Below are positions 1-10,850 of a stretch of DNA of 64,000 bases, piece by piece. The notes under the pieces are model-generated. The model had not been told where the DNA came from. It did not search any database and worked only from the letters and a program-made list of their open reading frames with translations. The first letter of the stretch is position 1. Each line of letters starts with the position of its first letter. This stretch comes from Tiliqua scincoides (Eukaryota; Chordata; Lepidosauria; Squamata; Scincidae): assembly GCF_035046505.1 (NCBI RefSeq), contig NC_089823.1, positions 225,206,604-225,270,603 on the forward strand, written 5' to 3'. Made by a program: the position numbers and the translations under genes.

Positions 1-1101
1 GCAATCGGTCACCTCGAAGCAGTGCCTGAAAAGCTCCTTGGTGTACAGTTTTTTGAAATTGGCGATGACCTGCTGATCCATTGGCTGGAGTAGTGGGGTG
101 GTGTTAGGCGGCAGGAACATGATGTTTATGAAGCGGAAGTCCTCTAACAAGTCTTCCTCAAGGCCTGGAGGATGAGCAGGAGCATTGTCCATCAGAAGCA
201 CGGCCTTCATTGGCAGGTCGTTGTCCAGCAGGTACTGCTTGAAAGCAGGGCCAAAAGCCAGATTGACCCACTCCACAAACAGGATGCGTGTGACCCAAGC
301 CTTAGCGTTGGATCGCCACAGCACGCTCAGCCGGTCTTTGTTGACCTTGTGCTTCCTGAAGGCCCGTGGGTTCTCGGAGAGGTACACCAGCAGGGGCTTT
401 ATCTTCAGGTCCCCGCTGGCGTTGGCACAGAAGAGGAGGGTCAGACGGTCCTTCATGGGCTTGTGGCCAGGCAGCTTGGTCTCCTCTTCAGTGAGGAAGG
501 TCCTTTTGGGCATCCTCTTCCAAAACAGCCCAGTCTCATCGCAGTTGAAGACCTGCTGTGGAAGGTAGCCCTGTGTAGTCACGACCTCCAGGAACTCCGA
601 GGCAAAGTCCTCAGCCGCAAGAACATCGGAACTGGCAGCCTCTCCATGCCTGACCACACTGTGGATTCCAGATCTGGTTTTGAATCTTTCAAACCAGCCT
701 CTGCTTGCCTTGAAGACTTCTGGCTCGGCTGAGGTTCCTGGCTCTTGCTGTACGAGGTCTGCGTGCAAGGCCTTGGCCTTCTCACAAATGACAGCCTCAG
801 TCACGGTGTCCCCTGCACGCTGCTTCTCTTCCATCCAGATGAGCAGCAACTTCTCCACCTCCTCCAGAACAGGTGGCCGGTTCCTCACGATCCTGGTGAC
901 TCCCTTGGCTGCATCTGTCGCAAGGATCCTCTCCCTCATCTTCAGGATGGTCCCGATGGTGGATGGATTCCTCCCGTACTCCCTGGCGAGGTCTGTCAAT
1001 CGCATGCCTCCGTCGTGCTTCTGGATGATCTCCTTCTTCATTTCTAGCGTCATCTTTGTCCTCTTCCTGGCCTCTGCAGGAGCAGCCTTCTTGGGACCCA
1101 T
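1..1101 (-). CDS. Tigger/pogo-type DDE transposase, C-terminal part outside window
   Basis: Transposase of a Tigger (pogo, Tc1/mariner superfamily) DNA transposon, read on the - strand from an ATG at 1099-1101 and open for 367 codons to the left edge without a stop. Visible domains in order: an N-terminal CENP-B-type helix-turn-helix (about residues 17-55, containing LTDLAREYGRNPSTI), a second CENP-B-like DNA-binding helix-turn-helix (about 78-145, ending GWFERFKTRSG), then the DDE catalytic core. Candidate catalytic acids are D188 in FNCDETGLFWK, D305 in LLMDNAPAHP and D342 in LQPMDQQV, the usual pogo/Tigger DDD arrangement. The family cuts and pastes DNA at TA dinucleotides. An open frame with all three acids suggests a young insertion or a selected gene. 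Host TIGD genes are related, but the adjacent terminal repeat argues for a transposon copy. The C-terminus cannot be seen. Confidence 0.85.
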   Translation of the reverse strand, partial: MGPKKAAPAEARKRTKMTLEMKKEIIQKHDGGMRLTDLAREYGRNPSTIGTILKMRERILATDAAKGVTRIVRNRPPVLEEVEKLLLIWMEEKQRAGDTVTEAVICEKAKALHADLVQQEPGTSAEPEVFKASRGWFERFKTRSGIHSVVRHGEAASSDVLAAEDFASEFLEVVTTQGYLPQQVFNCDETGLFWKRMPKRTFLTEEETKLPGHKPMKDRLTLLFCANASGDLKIKPLLVYLSENPRAFRKHKVNKDRLSVLWRSNAKAWVTRILFVEWVNLAFGPAFKQYLLDNDLPMKAVLLMDNAPAHPPGLEEDLLEDFRFINIMFLPPNTTPLLQPMDQQVIANFKKLYTKELFRHCFEVTDC

Positions 1102-1171
1102 GTCAGCAGTTGCTACGTTCGCAAAAACAAAAGGCAGTGCTTCACATCCGCTTCACGCACACCTTCCCACC

Positions 1172-1461
1172 CCTGGCCAAACCTGCCTGGGACCAAAAAG
1201 TGGCATAACACCCCCCCACCCCCCAACACAGGAGAACAAATGCACATGGTGAAGCTACGCTCCCTACCTGGCCAAACCTGCCTGGGACCAAAAAGTGGCA
1301 TAACACCCCCCCCACCCCCCAACACAGGAGAACAAATGCACATGGTGAAGCTACGCTCCCTACCTGGCCAAACCTGCCTGGGACCAAAAAGTGGCATAAC
1401 ACCCCCCCACCCCCCAACGCAGGAGAACAAATGCACATGGTGAAGCTACGCTCCCTACCTT
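1172..1461. repeat. Three-copy 95-bp minisatellite inside the Tigger element
   Basis: Three nearly identical units of 95-96 bp start at 1172, 1267 and 1363. Each holds the segment CCTGGCCAAACCTGCCTGGG, a C-rich tract and a block ending at the next CTACGCTCCCTACC. The array lies just upstream of the transposase start on the - strand, so it sits in the transposon's presumed promoter or 5' UTR. Confidence 0.9.
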
Positions 1462-2033
1462 TCCACTGCTTGAGATGTCCCTGTGAAGAAGCTCCTTAAA
1501 TCCTGGTCTGAAAAAACGGTTGCAAATGAGTTCCACAGATTCCCCAAACTGCTGGAAAAACTCCCCTAACCTCCCCAAAACAGCAGCCCAAAACTGCTGT
1601 TGGCCAGCTGGCCCCCCAAAACGTACCTCAAATGCTGCCCACCACTTCCCAAAAGTTATGAAAAGTTCAAAGAAACTTACCTTAAGTGCTGGTAGTAGGT
1701 TCCCCAAGGAGTTGGTGAACTGCTCAGAACAGTTGACCAAAGACAGGGTTCGCCCACAGCACAGGCTCCTGGAAGTCAACCCTGGAACTGCATGTGGAGA
1801 AGTGAGCCCAGGCTGCATTGGGGAGGCTTTTTAAACCTCCAGGCACAATGCATCCTGGGTATTAACGGTTGTGCGATTTAAAACAAACCAGGACAGGACA
1901 ATAAAAAAAAAAATTCGTTATGCGAAGCATAAGTCACAAAAATTCGTTATGCGAGTTACCAAACTTCGCGAACCGCTTTCGTTAAGCGGGTTTTTCGGTG
2001 CGCGGGGCATTCGTTATGCGAGGCACCACTGTA

Positions 2034-2794
2034 TTTACATCATAAAACAGATTCTGCTTGTTCCAAATTATTTTTGCCAACAAAGTACAATCCGAAGAGT
2101 CTGTGATCCCAGATATCTCTGGGAAGATATAGCTGTGCAGCACAAGGGAACTCCACACAGCAGTGCTAATCCTTAGACAGAACTGGTTACTGGCAAGTTC
2201 AGTCTGCATCCCTCTCAGTGCAATGTCGTGCCATGTATAAGGAATGCTTTCCATTTAGCTTTGTTGGGAAACTGGGAACTAGGCGTTCCAAATAGTTTTT
2301 GGGAGCTACTATAAAGTTGCTGTAATTTAATTATTGCATCTCTGTGACAACAATAATATCCAAACCCTTTCTTGAGCTATCACTGTCTTTTATGCTCATG
2401 CAAGTGAAGGGGGAGGATACAGTTTCTGGCAGTTGCCTCTGCCTTGCCACTCCCCAAAAATCCACTGTTGGCAGATTCTCTGGAACAAGATTCTCTAGAA
2501 GCAAATGTTCCCTGCCATGTATTTCATTTATATCCCTACTTTCCAAATCTCAGATACTGGGGTTGCCCCCACCCTCTAGAGGCGAGCTGCACTCCCCTCA
2601 CCAGTAAAGGATCTTCTGAGCTCTGCAGAGGCCACATGTGTGCATGTCGCCTCTGTGAGCCACAGAATGACTGTTTAAACGAAAAACAGTCCCCTTTGGG
2701 AAGGGGCCCAGAAGAAACTTTGTACCCCCTGATAAAATTCCTCTCATAGGCCCTGCAACAAATGGACCTGCAGTCATTAGTATGATTTTATTTC
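2034..2794. other. Intergenic DNA without recognised gene
   Basis: Mixed unique-looking sequence right of the Tigger end. Only short open frames with no recognisable protein similarity are present. I see no gene or clear repeat here. Confidence 0.5.
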
Positions 2795-2880
2795 ACATAT
2801 AAACAACATCATTCACCTTGAGCCGCCCTGGGTCCCTTCAGGGAGAAGGGTGGGATATAAATAAAGTTTATTATTAACTA
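2795..2880 (+). mobile_element. 3' tail of a LINE/SINE (L2-like 'GCCGCCCTGGGTCCCTTC' end)
   Basis: The sequence around GAGCCGCCCTGGGTCCCTTC, followed by a GGGATATAAATAAA tail, is the typical 3' end of an abundant sauropsid retroposon family. The same tail appears antisense near 8,405 and 24,390, where it is followed by L2-like reverse transcriptase remnants. The L2 assignment is from memory. Confidence 0.5.
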
Positions 2881-2989
2881 CTCGAAAGTTCCTGAACTTG
2901 ATCTTCACTTGAACTAGAAACAGACAATGCCAGTTTTAGGCATATTTACTTGATGGACAGGTATAGATTTAGCAGGCGGTTTGTGGTAA

Positions 2990-3078
2990 ATTAACAGCCG
3001 AACCCTATGTATGTCTTAAGAAATTCTATTGGTTGCAATGGGACTTCTAGGTAATTGTATATAAGATTGAAGCCTAAG
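2990..3078. mobile_element. Degenerate palindromic MITE ('AATCCTA...TAGGATTG' family)
   Basis: An old copy of the short fold-back element that recurs in this window. One arm gives ACCCTATGTATGTCTTAAG and the other TATATAAGATTGAAGCC, around a CAATGGGACTTCT core. Confidence 0.45.
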
Positions 3079-3254
3079 TGGTAGGAGCAACAGGCATTGG
3101 GAGTTCTTCTAAAGTAACATGAGTCCTGCACCTCCTAAAACAGAGTGAAATGCTCAGCCCTAGCAGAACTACCTTTTGGGTCTCAGGTAATTGCCAACAG
3201 AACTGCTAATATTGCCTCTGTTTAAATCTGATGTGGTCACAGGTGGAATTTGTA

Positions 3255-3835
3255 TACAATTTTTGTCTCTCCACTTCAAGAAGGATATTGTAGAGCTATG
3301 GAAAGGGTGCAAAACAAGGCAACCAAAATGATCAGAGGGTGGAAGCAATTTTTTTATGAATCAGGGCTACACTACTGGGACTCTTTAGCTTGAGGGGAAA
3401 AAAGATTACTAAAGGGGGATGTGGTTGAGACTTTAAATAAGTGTGAAGAAGTTCTCCTTCTCTCACAATATTGGAATGGGAGAGCATCCTATGAAACCTT
3501 GATAGGAGACTTAGGATGGACGAAAAGAAGTGGTACACTACACATCACATAATTAATCTTGGAATTTGTTGCTGCAAAACATGGTGATGGTCACTAGCTT
3601 GGCTTGTTTTAAAAGGGAGTTGGACACAGTCATGGCAGCAATGTGCTATTTTTGGGTTCTGTTGTGATATCTGAGAATACCAGTTACAGGGGAGCAATAG
3701 CAAGACAGAAGTATGGCTTCCTCTTCTGCTTCTGGACTTCCCAGAGGCAGAAGCTGCTGGTGAGCTTCTGTGGGGAAACAGGATGCTGGCTTTTGGTCTG
3801 ACCTGCTAAGGCTTTTCTTATGTTCTTATAAATTA
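3255..3835 (+). mobile_element. Old CR1 LINE 3' fragment
   Basis: The sequence parallels the CR1 C-terminal region seen intact at 37-39 kb: CTTCAAGAAGGATATTGTAG, then GTGCAAAACAAGGCAACCAA, and an end of the form GACCTGCTAAGGCTTTTCTTATGTTCTTAT. It is strongly diverged, with many small changes and no usable frame, so it is much older than the other CR1 copies here. Confidence 0.75.
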
Positions 3836-4272
3836 TGATTCATTTGACAATGTGCATGATATTCTAACATAACCACTTTGTGAACTACTTTTTTATTGAT
3901 AAGTCAGATATAAATTTTTTTATTAATCTGAGGTTTATTGTAAAGCAGAAGAAGTGTAAGAGACCCTAGAACATTTATAGGAGCTAATGTCCAAGGGAAT
4001 CGTATGAAAAAGCACATCAGTTCTTAGGGCCAATGCCAAGCCTCACTACTAGGTGAAAAGACACGCTTTTGGGAAGTAACAAGTTCAGTGTAAATGGCAG
4101 AGAAGATGGGTGTGTATTTATATAACGCCTGGAATCCCGCCTCAAACCTCTTCAAAATTTACCGAGACATTAAAATCAGAAGAAAATTATTCTTGGACAG
4201 TTGCTGACTTCTACTGATGGAATCAAATCACAGTCTTTAAGATTACCTGAAGGTATCATTGGGGGTATTTGC
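3836..4272. other. AT-rich intergenic DNA, nothing recognised
   Basis: AT-rich sequence with only short open frames. No gene, RNA or repeat was recognised. Confidence 0.5.
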
Positions 4273-4362
4273 TACATTTTGATCCTGTACACATATTCCT
4301 GGGAGTAAGCCCCATTGAATGCTATGGGACTTCTGAGTAGACATGCAAATGATTGCGCTGTT
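4273..4362. mobile_element. Palindromic MITE copy
   Basis: Contains the two fold-back halves TTCCTGGGAGTAAGCCCCAT and ATGGGACTTCTGAGTAGACA around a short loop. Same family as the array at 11.84-12.41 kb. Confidence 0.65.
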
Positions 4363-4956
4363 AGTGTTAAAATATTTGAAATAACTTAGAAACGGGCAAA
4401 CCCTGATAAAAATAAGCAGTATGTAGGCTACGGCTGAGGGATGTGCACAAGTGAGAATGATAAATTTGAAGTAATTCATAAAACAGTGTGATTAAATTCC
4501 ATGTACATTTTAGCAGTTTGAGAAGCAGGTTTAGTGTGTATGCTGACCAGCTTGATAAGAAAGTTATTTTTACGTTTTTGTACAACACTAGTCAACACCT
4601 TTCTTTAACATGAAGTAATTTCGAATAGCAATTTTCACTTGTGCATTAGAATTGCAGATTGGTTGTCTCACTCTTCCTTTTGTGTGTGGGTGAGAGAGAC
4701 ATCACCTATCAGAAACTACATTAAAAGATGTGAAAGTTGAGCTAAAAAGAGATTTATAAATTGCCTTGTGGCACACAGAAAGGAACTCTTTAAAATAACT
4801 TTCATCTTGAAGGAGAATGGGAAGCTCTGATCTCTCAGGCTTTGCTGGAGACTACATGGGTATAATGAAGGGTGGAAGCTGAAACACTTAAGCAGCTTTC
4901 AGTCTCTGTGTGTCATCAGATTTTTCTTTGCTTGCTCCCAGTCCTGAATAGCTATT
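4363..4956. other. Intergenic DNA, nothing recognised
   Basis: AT-rich sequence between two MITEs with no open frame that looks coding. Confidence 0.5.
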
Positions 4957-4964
4957 ATTTAAAT

Positions 4965-5245
4965 CAGCCATTTTCAACTGTGCTGTGGTACATCGGTGTG
5001 CTGCGAGTGGTCCACAGGGGTGCCACAGGAATTTGGGGGAAGGTCATTTATTAGTAGAGCCAATGGGGGATGTGAACCCCTAGCTGGCAGCAGGGTGTGC
5101 CTTGTTAATTGTCAAAAACCTGTTGGTGTGCCTTGACAACTTTAATGCCTTGTCAGTGTGCTGTGTGATGTGGATACCATAGTCTTCTGAGACTGAAGGA
5201 TGCCAAGAAGGGGGGGGGTGAGATGGAAAAGGTTGAAAATAGCTG
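4965..5245 (+). mobile_element. hAT MITE, family A (CAGCCATTTTCAAC termini)
   Basis: Starts CAGCCATTTTCAACTGTGCT and ends AAAAGGTTGAAAATAGCTG. Flanked by an exact 8-bp duplication ATTTAAAT (4957-4964 and 5246-5253), diagnostic of hAT transposition. Family A also occurs at 31043 and, inverted, at 42150. This copy is about 50 bp longer because it holds an inserted segment at about 5168-5216 that resembles the 3' end of the LINE fragments at 21.5 and 36.4 kb. Confidence 0.85.
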
Positions 5246-5253
5246 ATTTAAAT

Positions 5254-6440
5254 GTACCTTATTGTCATAAGTACAGTATAAGCATGCCTCAACAGAAAAT
5301 GAAACTTTAGTTTTTAAAATGTAGCTATCTAGTAAGAACCAGCTAGTTTTTAGATGTAGTGCCATCCTCCAAAAGTAACTTTATGAATAGTTTTTAAAGT
5401 GAATTGTTTGGGCAGGAGATGTGGTCTGGAAGTTGGTGTCCTTTCTGAAGAAGCCCTAAGCGTGATCAGCCTATGTTCTTGCCTTGGAAGGGAGATCTGC
5501 CTTGGAAGGGAGACTGGAAAGCTGATGACAGGCACTGTGGGAGAGTGTGGAATGTGTGGAATGCAGAGGAGTCAGCTGGAGACAGATAACATGAGAACTG
5601 ATTGAGGGTGAACTGCGGAAACAGCCAGGACGATGGCTGCACTTGGACGGAAACATCTGGTGAATCTGAAGGTTCTGTGAGTTCCTCTCATAGAACAAAT
5701 ATGTTAAAAAAAAAAAACCCATTTGGAAAAGGGGGGGGGGGGTTATGAATAACCTGCCTAGGAAAACCACCTTGAGATCTGTATTAAAAATAGGGAAAGG
5801 TGGTATAGAAATAAATACTTGTAAAAGATTTTCCAGGTACATCTGAAACAATTGACTGTGTGGGCAACTATGGTCATCCAGTGAGGGTGCTACTGCCTAC
5901 CTGGAGAGGATGGGGGAAGAACAGCAGACACAACCTATGTACCTAATATTCCTGTGCGTCCTTGGGTACCTTGCAGGCAGCTGAAAGCCATTTAGGGGTA
6001 GTTGCTTTAACTGAGAAAAGACCAAAAAGGGGGGTATGCTTTCTCACCCCACTTTCCATCTGGTGTAATCCTAATCATTGGGATTCCATCAGCATGGAAG
6101 CCAGTTACTATAGAAGCTACCTGGAAAGCTCCAAAGCATCCACACTTGTCCTTTGTAGCATTGGCCCTGGGCATCAGCCCTTACCACTAGTCAAAAAGAA
6201 AGAGTAAGTAACTTGTAAAAATGATGAGCTGTTATTAAAAGTGACAAAATACTAAAAGGAGAATGGGAAAAGTTTGAACAGGCACTTGAACTTGAGGCAA
6301 AATAACAATAAAACCTCATGTGAGTACCTAGACATAAGCCTTACCTAGAAAGCACTTAGTGTATTGCAGGTCCCTTGTTTACCAACTGGGGTTGGGGGAA
6401 TGCATTTGTGATGTTGACTAAGATGACTAAGACTGTCATC
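5254..6440. other. Intergenic DNA without recognised gene
   Basis: Unique-looking sequence with a poly(A)/poly(G) stretch near 5,705-5,743. Short open frames show no family resemblance. Confidence 0.5.
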
Positions 6441-8045
6441 TGTTGTGATCTCTTGACTAAGATATGCAACTTGTCCCTCAAAACAGCCACGGTGCCAGAA
6501 GATTGGAGGATAGCAAATGTCACGCCTATCTTTAAAAAGGGAAAGAGGGGGGACCCGGGAAACTGTAGGCCGGTCAGCCTAACATTTATACAGGGTAAGA
6601 TGGTGGAATGCCTCATCAAAGATAGGATCTCAAAACACATGGATGAACAGGCCTTGCTGAGGGAGAATCAGCATGGCTTCTGTAAAGGTAAGTCTCGCCT
6701 CACAAACCTTATAGAATTCTTTGAAAAGGTCAACAGGCATGTGGATGCGGGAGAACCCCTGGACATTATACATCTGGACTTTCAGAAGGCGTTCGACATG
6801 GTCCCTCACCAAAGGCTACTGAAAAAACTCCACAGTCAAGGAATTAGAGGACAGGTGCTCTCACGGATTGAGAACTGGTTGGAGGCCAGGAAGCAGAGAG
6901 TGGTGTCAATGGGCAATTTTCACAATGGAGAGAGGTGAAAAGCGGTGTGCCCCGAGGATCTGTCCTGGGACTGATGCTTTTCAACCTCTTCATATATGAC
7001 CTGGAGACAGGGTTGAGCAGTGAGGTGGCAAAATTTGCAGACGACACCCAACTTTTCCGAGTGGTGAAGACCAGAAGTGATTGTGAGGAGCTCCAGAAGG
7101 ATCTCTCCAGACTGGCAGAATGGGCAAAATGGCAGATGCGCTTCAATGTCAGTAAGTGTAAAGTCATGCACGTTGGGGCAAAAAATCAAAACTTTAGATA
7201 TAGGCTGATGGGTTCTGAGCTGTCTGTGACAGATCAGGAGAGAGATCTTGGGGTGGTGGTAGACAGGTCGATGAAAGTGTCGACCCAATGTGCGGCGGCA
7301 GTGAAGAAGGCCAATTCTATGCTTGGGATCATTAGGAAAGGTATTGAGAACAAAACGGCTAATATTATAATGCCATTGTACAAATCTATGGTAAGGCCAC
7401 ACCTGGAGTATTGTGTCCAGTTCTGGTCGATGCATCTAAAAAAGACATAGTGGAAATGGAAAAGGTGCAAAAGAGAGCGACTAGGATGATTACGGGGCTG
7501 GGGCACTTTCCTTACGAGGAAAGGATTACGGCGTTTGGGCCTCTTCAGCCTAGAAAAGAGATTCCTGAGGGGGGACATGATTGAGACATACAAAATTATG
7601 CAGGGGATGGACAGAGTGGATAGGGAGATGCTCTTTACACTCTCACATAACACCAGAACCAGGGGACATCCACTAAAATTGAGTGTTGGGAGAGTTAGAA
7701 CGGACAAGAGAAAATATTTCTTTACACAGCGTGTGGTTGGTCTGTGGAACTCCTTGCCATAGGATGTGGTGACAGCATCTGGCCTGGACGCCTTTAAAAA
7801 GGGATTGGACAAGTTTCTGGAGGAAAAATCCATTATGGGGTACAAGCCATGATGTGTATGCGCAACCTCCTGATTTTAGAAATGGGCTATGTCAGAAGGC
7901 TAGATGCAAGGGAGGGCACCAGGATGAGGTCTCTTGTTATCTGGTGTGCTCCCTGGGGCATTTGGTGGGCCGCTGTGAGATACAGGAAGCTGGACTAGAT
8001 GGGCCTATGGCCTGATCCAGTGGGGCTGTTCTTATGTTCTTATGT
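6441..8045 (+). mobile_element. CR1 LINE, 5'-truncated and broken
   Basis: About 1.6 kb of CR1 ORF2 plus 3' UTR, very similar to the copy at 36.9-39.2 kb. The reverse transcriptase is readable in pieces: about 6,470-6,938 (CR1 motifs VTPIFKKGKRGDPGN, HLDFQKAFDM) and about 6,935-7,450 in another frame (KFADDTQLF, the polymerase active site). Further pieces run to about 7,830. Relative to the intact copy there is a one-base loss near 6,901, a three-base loss near 7,128 and a frame change near 7,435. The 3' end is TTCTTATGTTCTTATG. The 5' end lies inside the fingers domain, as is usual for truncated CR1 copies. It cannot be autonomous. Confidence 0.9.
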
Positions 8046-8399
8046 CTGCAACCGCTGGAAGAAAAGAGCACAGTGGTTCAAACTAGCCAGCTCCTTTTAT
8101 GGTGCGGGGATTTCAATTAGTCAGTGAGAAGGATAAAATCACAAGGTGGGAACCCTGCAGTCAGCCCCTTGCACCACTTCCTGATCATAGTCAGGTGGAT
8201 AGACTTGACTAATGGACACAGGTGCCAGTAAAACTACTGGGGGAGTGGTGGTTGCTTCTATTTTTTCACCTAGGCTAGGGCCAGACACACTGATGTGCTC
8301 AACACACAGACTAAATTCAGCCACTTTTAAGGAAGCACAGGTTACAGGGTTAAAAATGGAGAAGATGTACAAGCTGATTCCTCCAAGCCAGAGCCTAGA

Positions 8400-9240
8400 T
8401 TTAAAAGATTTATATACCACTTTTCTGGTACTCAAAGCAGTGTACAACACAGAAGTAAAATGTTTTGATCTGAATCAAAACATCAGAATAAAAGTATTTT
8501 TAAAAAATTCTAGTGCAGATGAAAATATAAAAAAAGCTCAAACACAACATACAAGCAGCAACAGGAATTAAAAAGGAGTTCCTAGGAGATTCCTCCCTCC
8601 TCAAAAGAAAAGTCTTTAAACTCCACCTAAAACCATGTAAGGAAGGGGCTGTTCTCAAATCCTCTGGTAACTGATTCCAGAGATATGATGGTAAAACAGA
8701 AAGCCCTGCATCCTACCACCATCCCCTTGGCTTCAGATGGCAGCGCTATCCTAAGCAGGGCTCTATCTGATGATTGTAGGAGACATGTGGGATTATGTGA
8801 GGGAAGGCGGTCCTTGAAGTATTCTAGTCCTATGCCATATAGGGCTTTGAAGGTCACCACCGACACCTTGAATTGGGACCAACAAGGAATGAGCAGCCAG
8901 TGTTAGCTGTCAGAACAGCATGACAGGCTCAGCCCCGGTGACCAACTGAGCCACCGCATTCTGCGCTAACTGCAGCTTCTGAACCATTTTTAAGGGTAGC
9001 CCCATCAAGAGTGCATTACAGTATTCTAAGTGGGATGTCACTAGGGCATAGAACACTGTTCCCAGATCTAACTGATTGAGGGTCATCAGCTGTGCATTAG
9101 AAGGCCCCCAGTGCCACCTGAGCATCCACGGAGAGCTGTGGATCCAGGAGGACGCTCTGGCTATGATCTTGCTCTTTCAGTGCTACCCAAGTCAGAACAA
9201 ACTGTGGATCTAGCAGCCTTCCAGATCAGGAGGACCTCTG
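8400..9240 (-). mobile_element. L2-like LINE 3' fragment, antisense
   Basis: The tail near 8,405 (TTTATATACCACTTTTCTGG) is the reverse of the LINE tail at 2.8 kb. On the - strand at about 8,910-9,125 the frame contains LVTSHLEYCNALLMGLPLK, the conserved late reverse transcriptase segment of L2/CR1-group LINEs. The element is old and broken. Confidence 0.65.
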
Positions 9241-9404
9241 TATGTAAATTAACACAGAAATTCAAGTTGCAACTACTGTAAAAAAAATCCATGTCAGATA
9301 TATTTCTGCTGTTTTTACCTATATCTCTCTCCCCCTTCCAGTTCCTCCTCTAATCCTGCCTTTTCCAAAGCAGCTTCTAAACTGAAACTATGTATGTTCT
9401 GTGT

Positions 9405-9765
9405 CAGTGTTCTCACACATTTAGCACAGAGAACTACTTTTTAGAATGAGAATCTGTCAGAACCCACCAGAAGTGATGTCATGGTTGGAAATGACATCAT
9501 CAAGCAGGAAAATTTTGAACAATCCTAGGCTGCAATCCTACCCACACTTACCCAGGAGTAAGCGCCATTGACTATCATTGTTAAAAAGAATATATGTAGT
9601 AGCTTGTTAAAAGTACAGGTCTGTATTTTCCGCAAATGTAGTCACATACTATGGTAGCATCAAGTCTAATATATTAAAAATAAAATATTGAAAAGAATGG
9701 GGACCCACCTGAAATTGGCTTGTAACCCAGCTAGTGGGTCCTGACCCACAGTTTGAGAAACACTC
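9405..9765 (-). mobile_element. hAT MITE, family B, inverted copy
   Basis: Same family as 14678-15045, in reverse orientation. It begins CAGTGTTCTCACACATTTAG and ends CACAGTTTGAGAAACACT. Inside are the paired ETS/CRE-like motifs (about 9,463-9,505) and a half copy of the palindromic MITE. I found no clean target duplication. Confidence 0.75.
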
Positions 9766-10450
9766 AACCTATGAATCTATGTAAATACTTGCATTCATCC
9801 CTTCCCTTTGTTTCAGTGTAAAAAATGTAGATAATTAGCTCCTCATAACAGCAACCTGACATTTTTGCTTTTAATAACCGTTTGAAGTGCTATGCATACT
9901 AATGCACTGCATTTAAAAAGTTTAGGGAGGCTTATGTTGCAGTAGAGACAGGCATGTGCATTCCCAGCAACTCCTTGGGCTGCTTATGACTACCTCTGGA
10001 TCAAGAAGGCCCACATGCTTTTGTAGAAAAACATGCATGCTTATGCATGACACATGCAAGCATTAGCCTTGTGAACGAGACAGCAGGCTACCAAATGCAA
10101 AACTCTGCTTCCTTTGCCCCCACCGCAATCATGTGAGGCAGTCTTATGGAGGAGGTTAGCTATTGTGAAGAGATGCTTTATATGGATGTGTGTGTGAGTG
10201 AGAAAGTGTGTGCGTAGGAAGAGGGTAGGTTAAGTGATTTTTTTTTAAACTAGGCAATCTGAGAGCAACTGTGATTACATGAGGCGGTCGCCTTGGGCGA
10301 CAGACAGCTCTGATGAACTAGAGGCACAATTCACCAGGAAAGTCTGTCTCTCTGGGTTAACTCGTGGCCATTTGCATTTGCTTCCTCAAGCCTGTAAATG
10401 TCACAGGCTAGCTCTGAAAACAGCAGTGGAAGTTTCTGGCTAATTAACAG
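9766..10450. other. Intergenic DNA, nothing recognised
   Basis: No gene or classified repeat. A short TG-rich stretch lies near 10,180-10,215. Confidence 0.5.
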
Positions 10451-10850
10451 AAGAACATAAGAGCCCTACAGGATCAGGCCACAGGCCCATCTAGTCCAGC
10501 TTCCTGTATCTCATAGTGGCCCACCAGGAGCCTCAGGAAGCACACAAGACAAGAGACCTGCATCCTGATGCCTCCCTTGCATCTGGCATTCTGAGGCAAC
10601 CCACTTCTCAAACCAGGAGGTTGCATATACCCATTCTGGCTTGTCACTTGTGATGGACTTTTCCTCCGGGAATCCAACCAATCCCCTTTTATAGGCATCT
10701 AGGCTGGATGCCACCCCCACTTCCTGTGGCAGGAAGTTCCACAGATTAATTACATGCTGCATAAAGGAATATTTTGTCTGTTCTTACAGTCTTAGTGGAT
10801 GTCCCCTGGTGCTGGTGTTGTGTGAGAGGGAAAAGAACACCCCCTATCCA
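10451..10850 (-). mobile_element. CR1 LINE 3' end, antisense
   Basis: Read on the + strand, it opens with AGAACATAAGAGCCCTACAG and continues through GATCAGGCCACAGGCCCATC, the reverse of the CR1 3' UTR and the last codons of ORF2. It is moderately diverged and merges at about 10,720 into the CR1-derived tandem array. Confidence 0.8.

Larger units (their letters stand above)
1..2031 (-). mobile_element. Tigger-family DNA transposon, 5' part with terminal repeat
   Basis: The element includes the transposase frame and about 930 bp of 5' noncoding DNA. On the - strand the end reads CAGTGGTGCCTCGCATAACG and is followed on the + strand by TA (2032-2033), the expected Tigger/mariner target duplication. 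The other end lies left of the window. The outer 120 bp contain three exact copies of ATTCGTTATGCGA (1913, 1942, 2009), probably transposase-binding repeats. Confidence 0.8.

Noticed and set aside
172-1252. Plus-strand frames at the left edge
   Set aside because: They are shadows of the - strand transposase, which is the frame with conserved domains.
1113-1438. Repeated - strand peptide of about 30 residues
   Set aside because: Caused by the three-copy 95-bp minisatellite; frames do not connect to the transposase.
6375-7450. Host gene with reverse transcriptase-like protein
   Set aside because: Matches the CR1 copy at 37-39 kb and ends in the CR1 tail.
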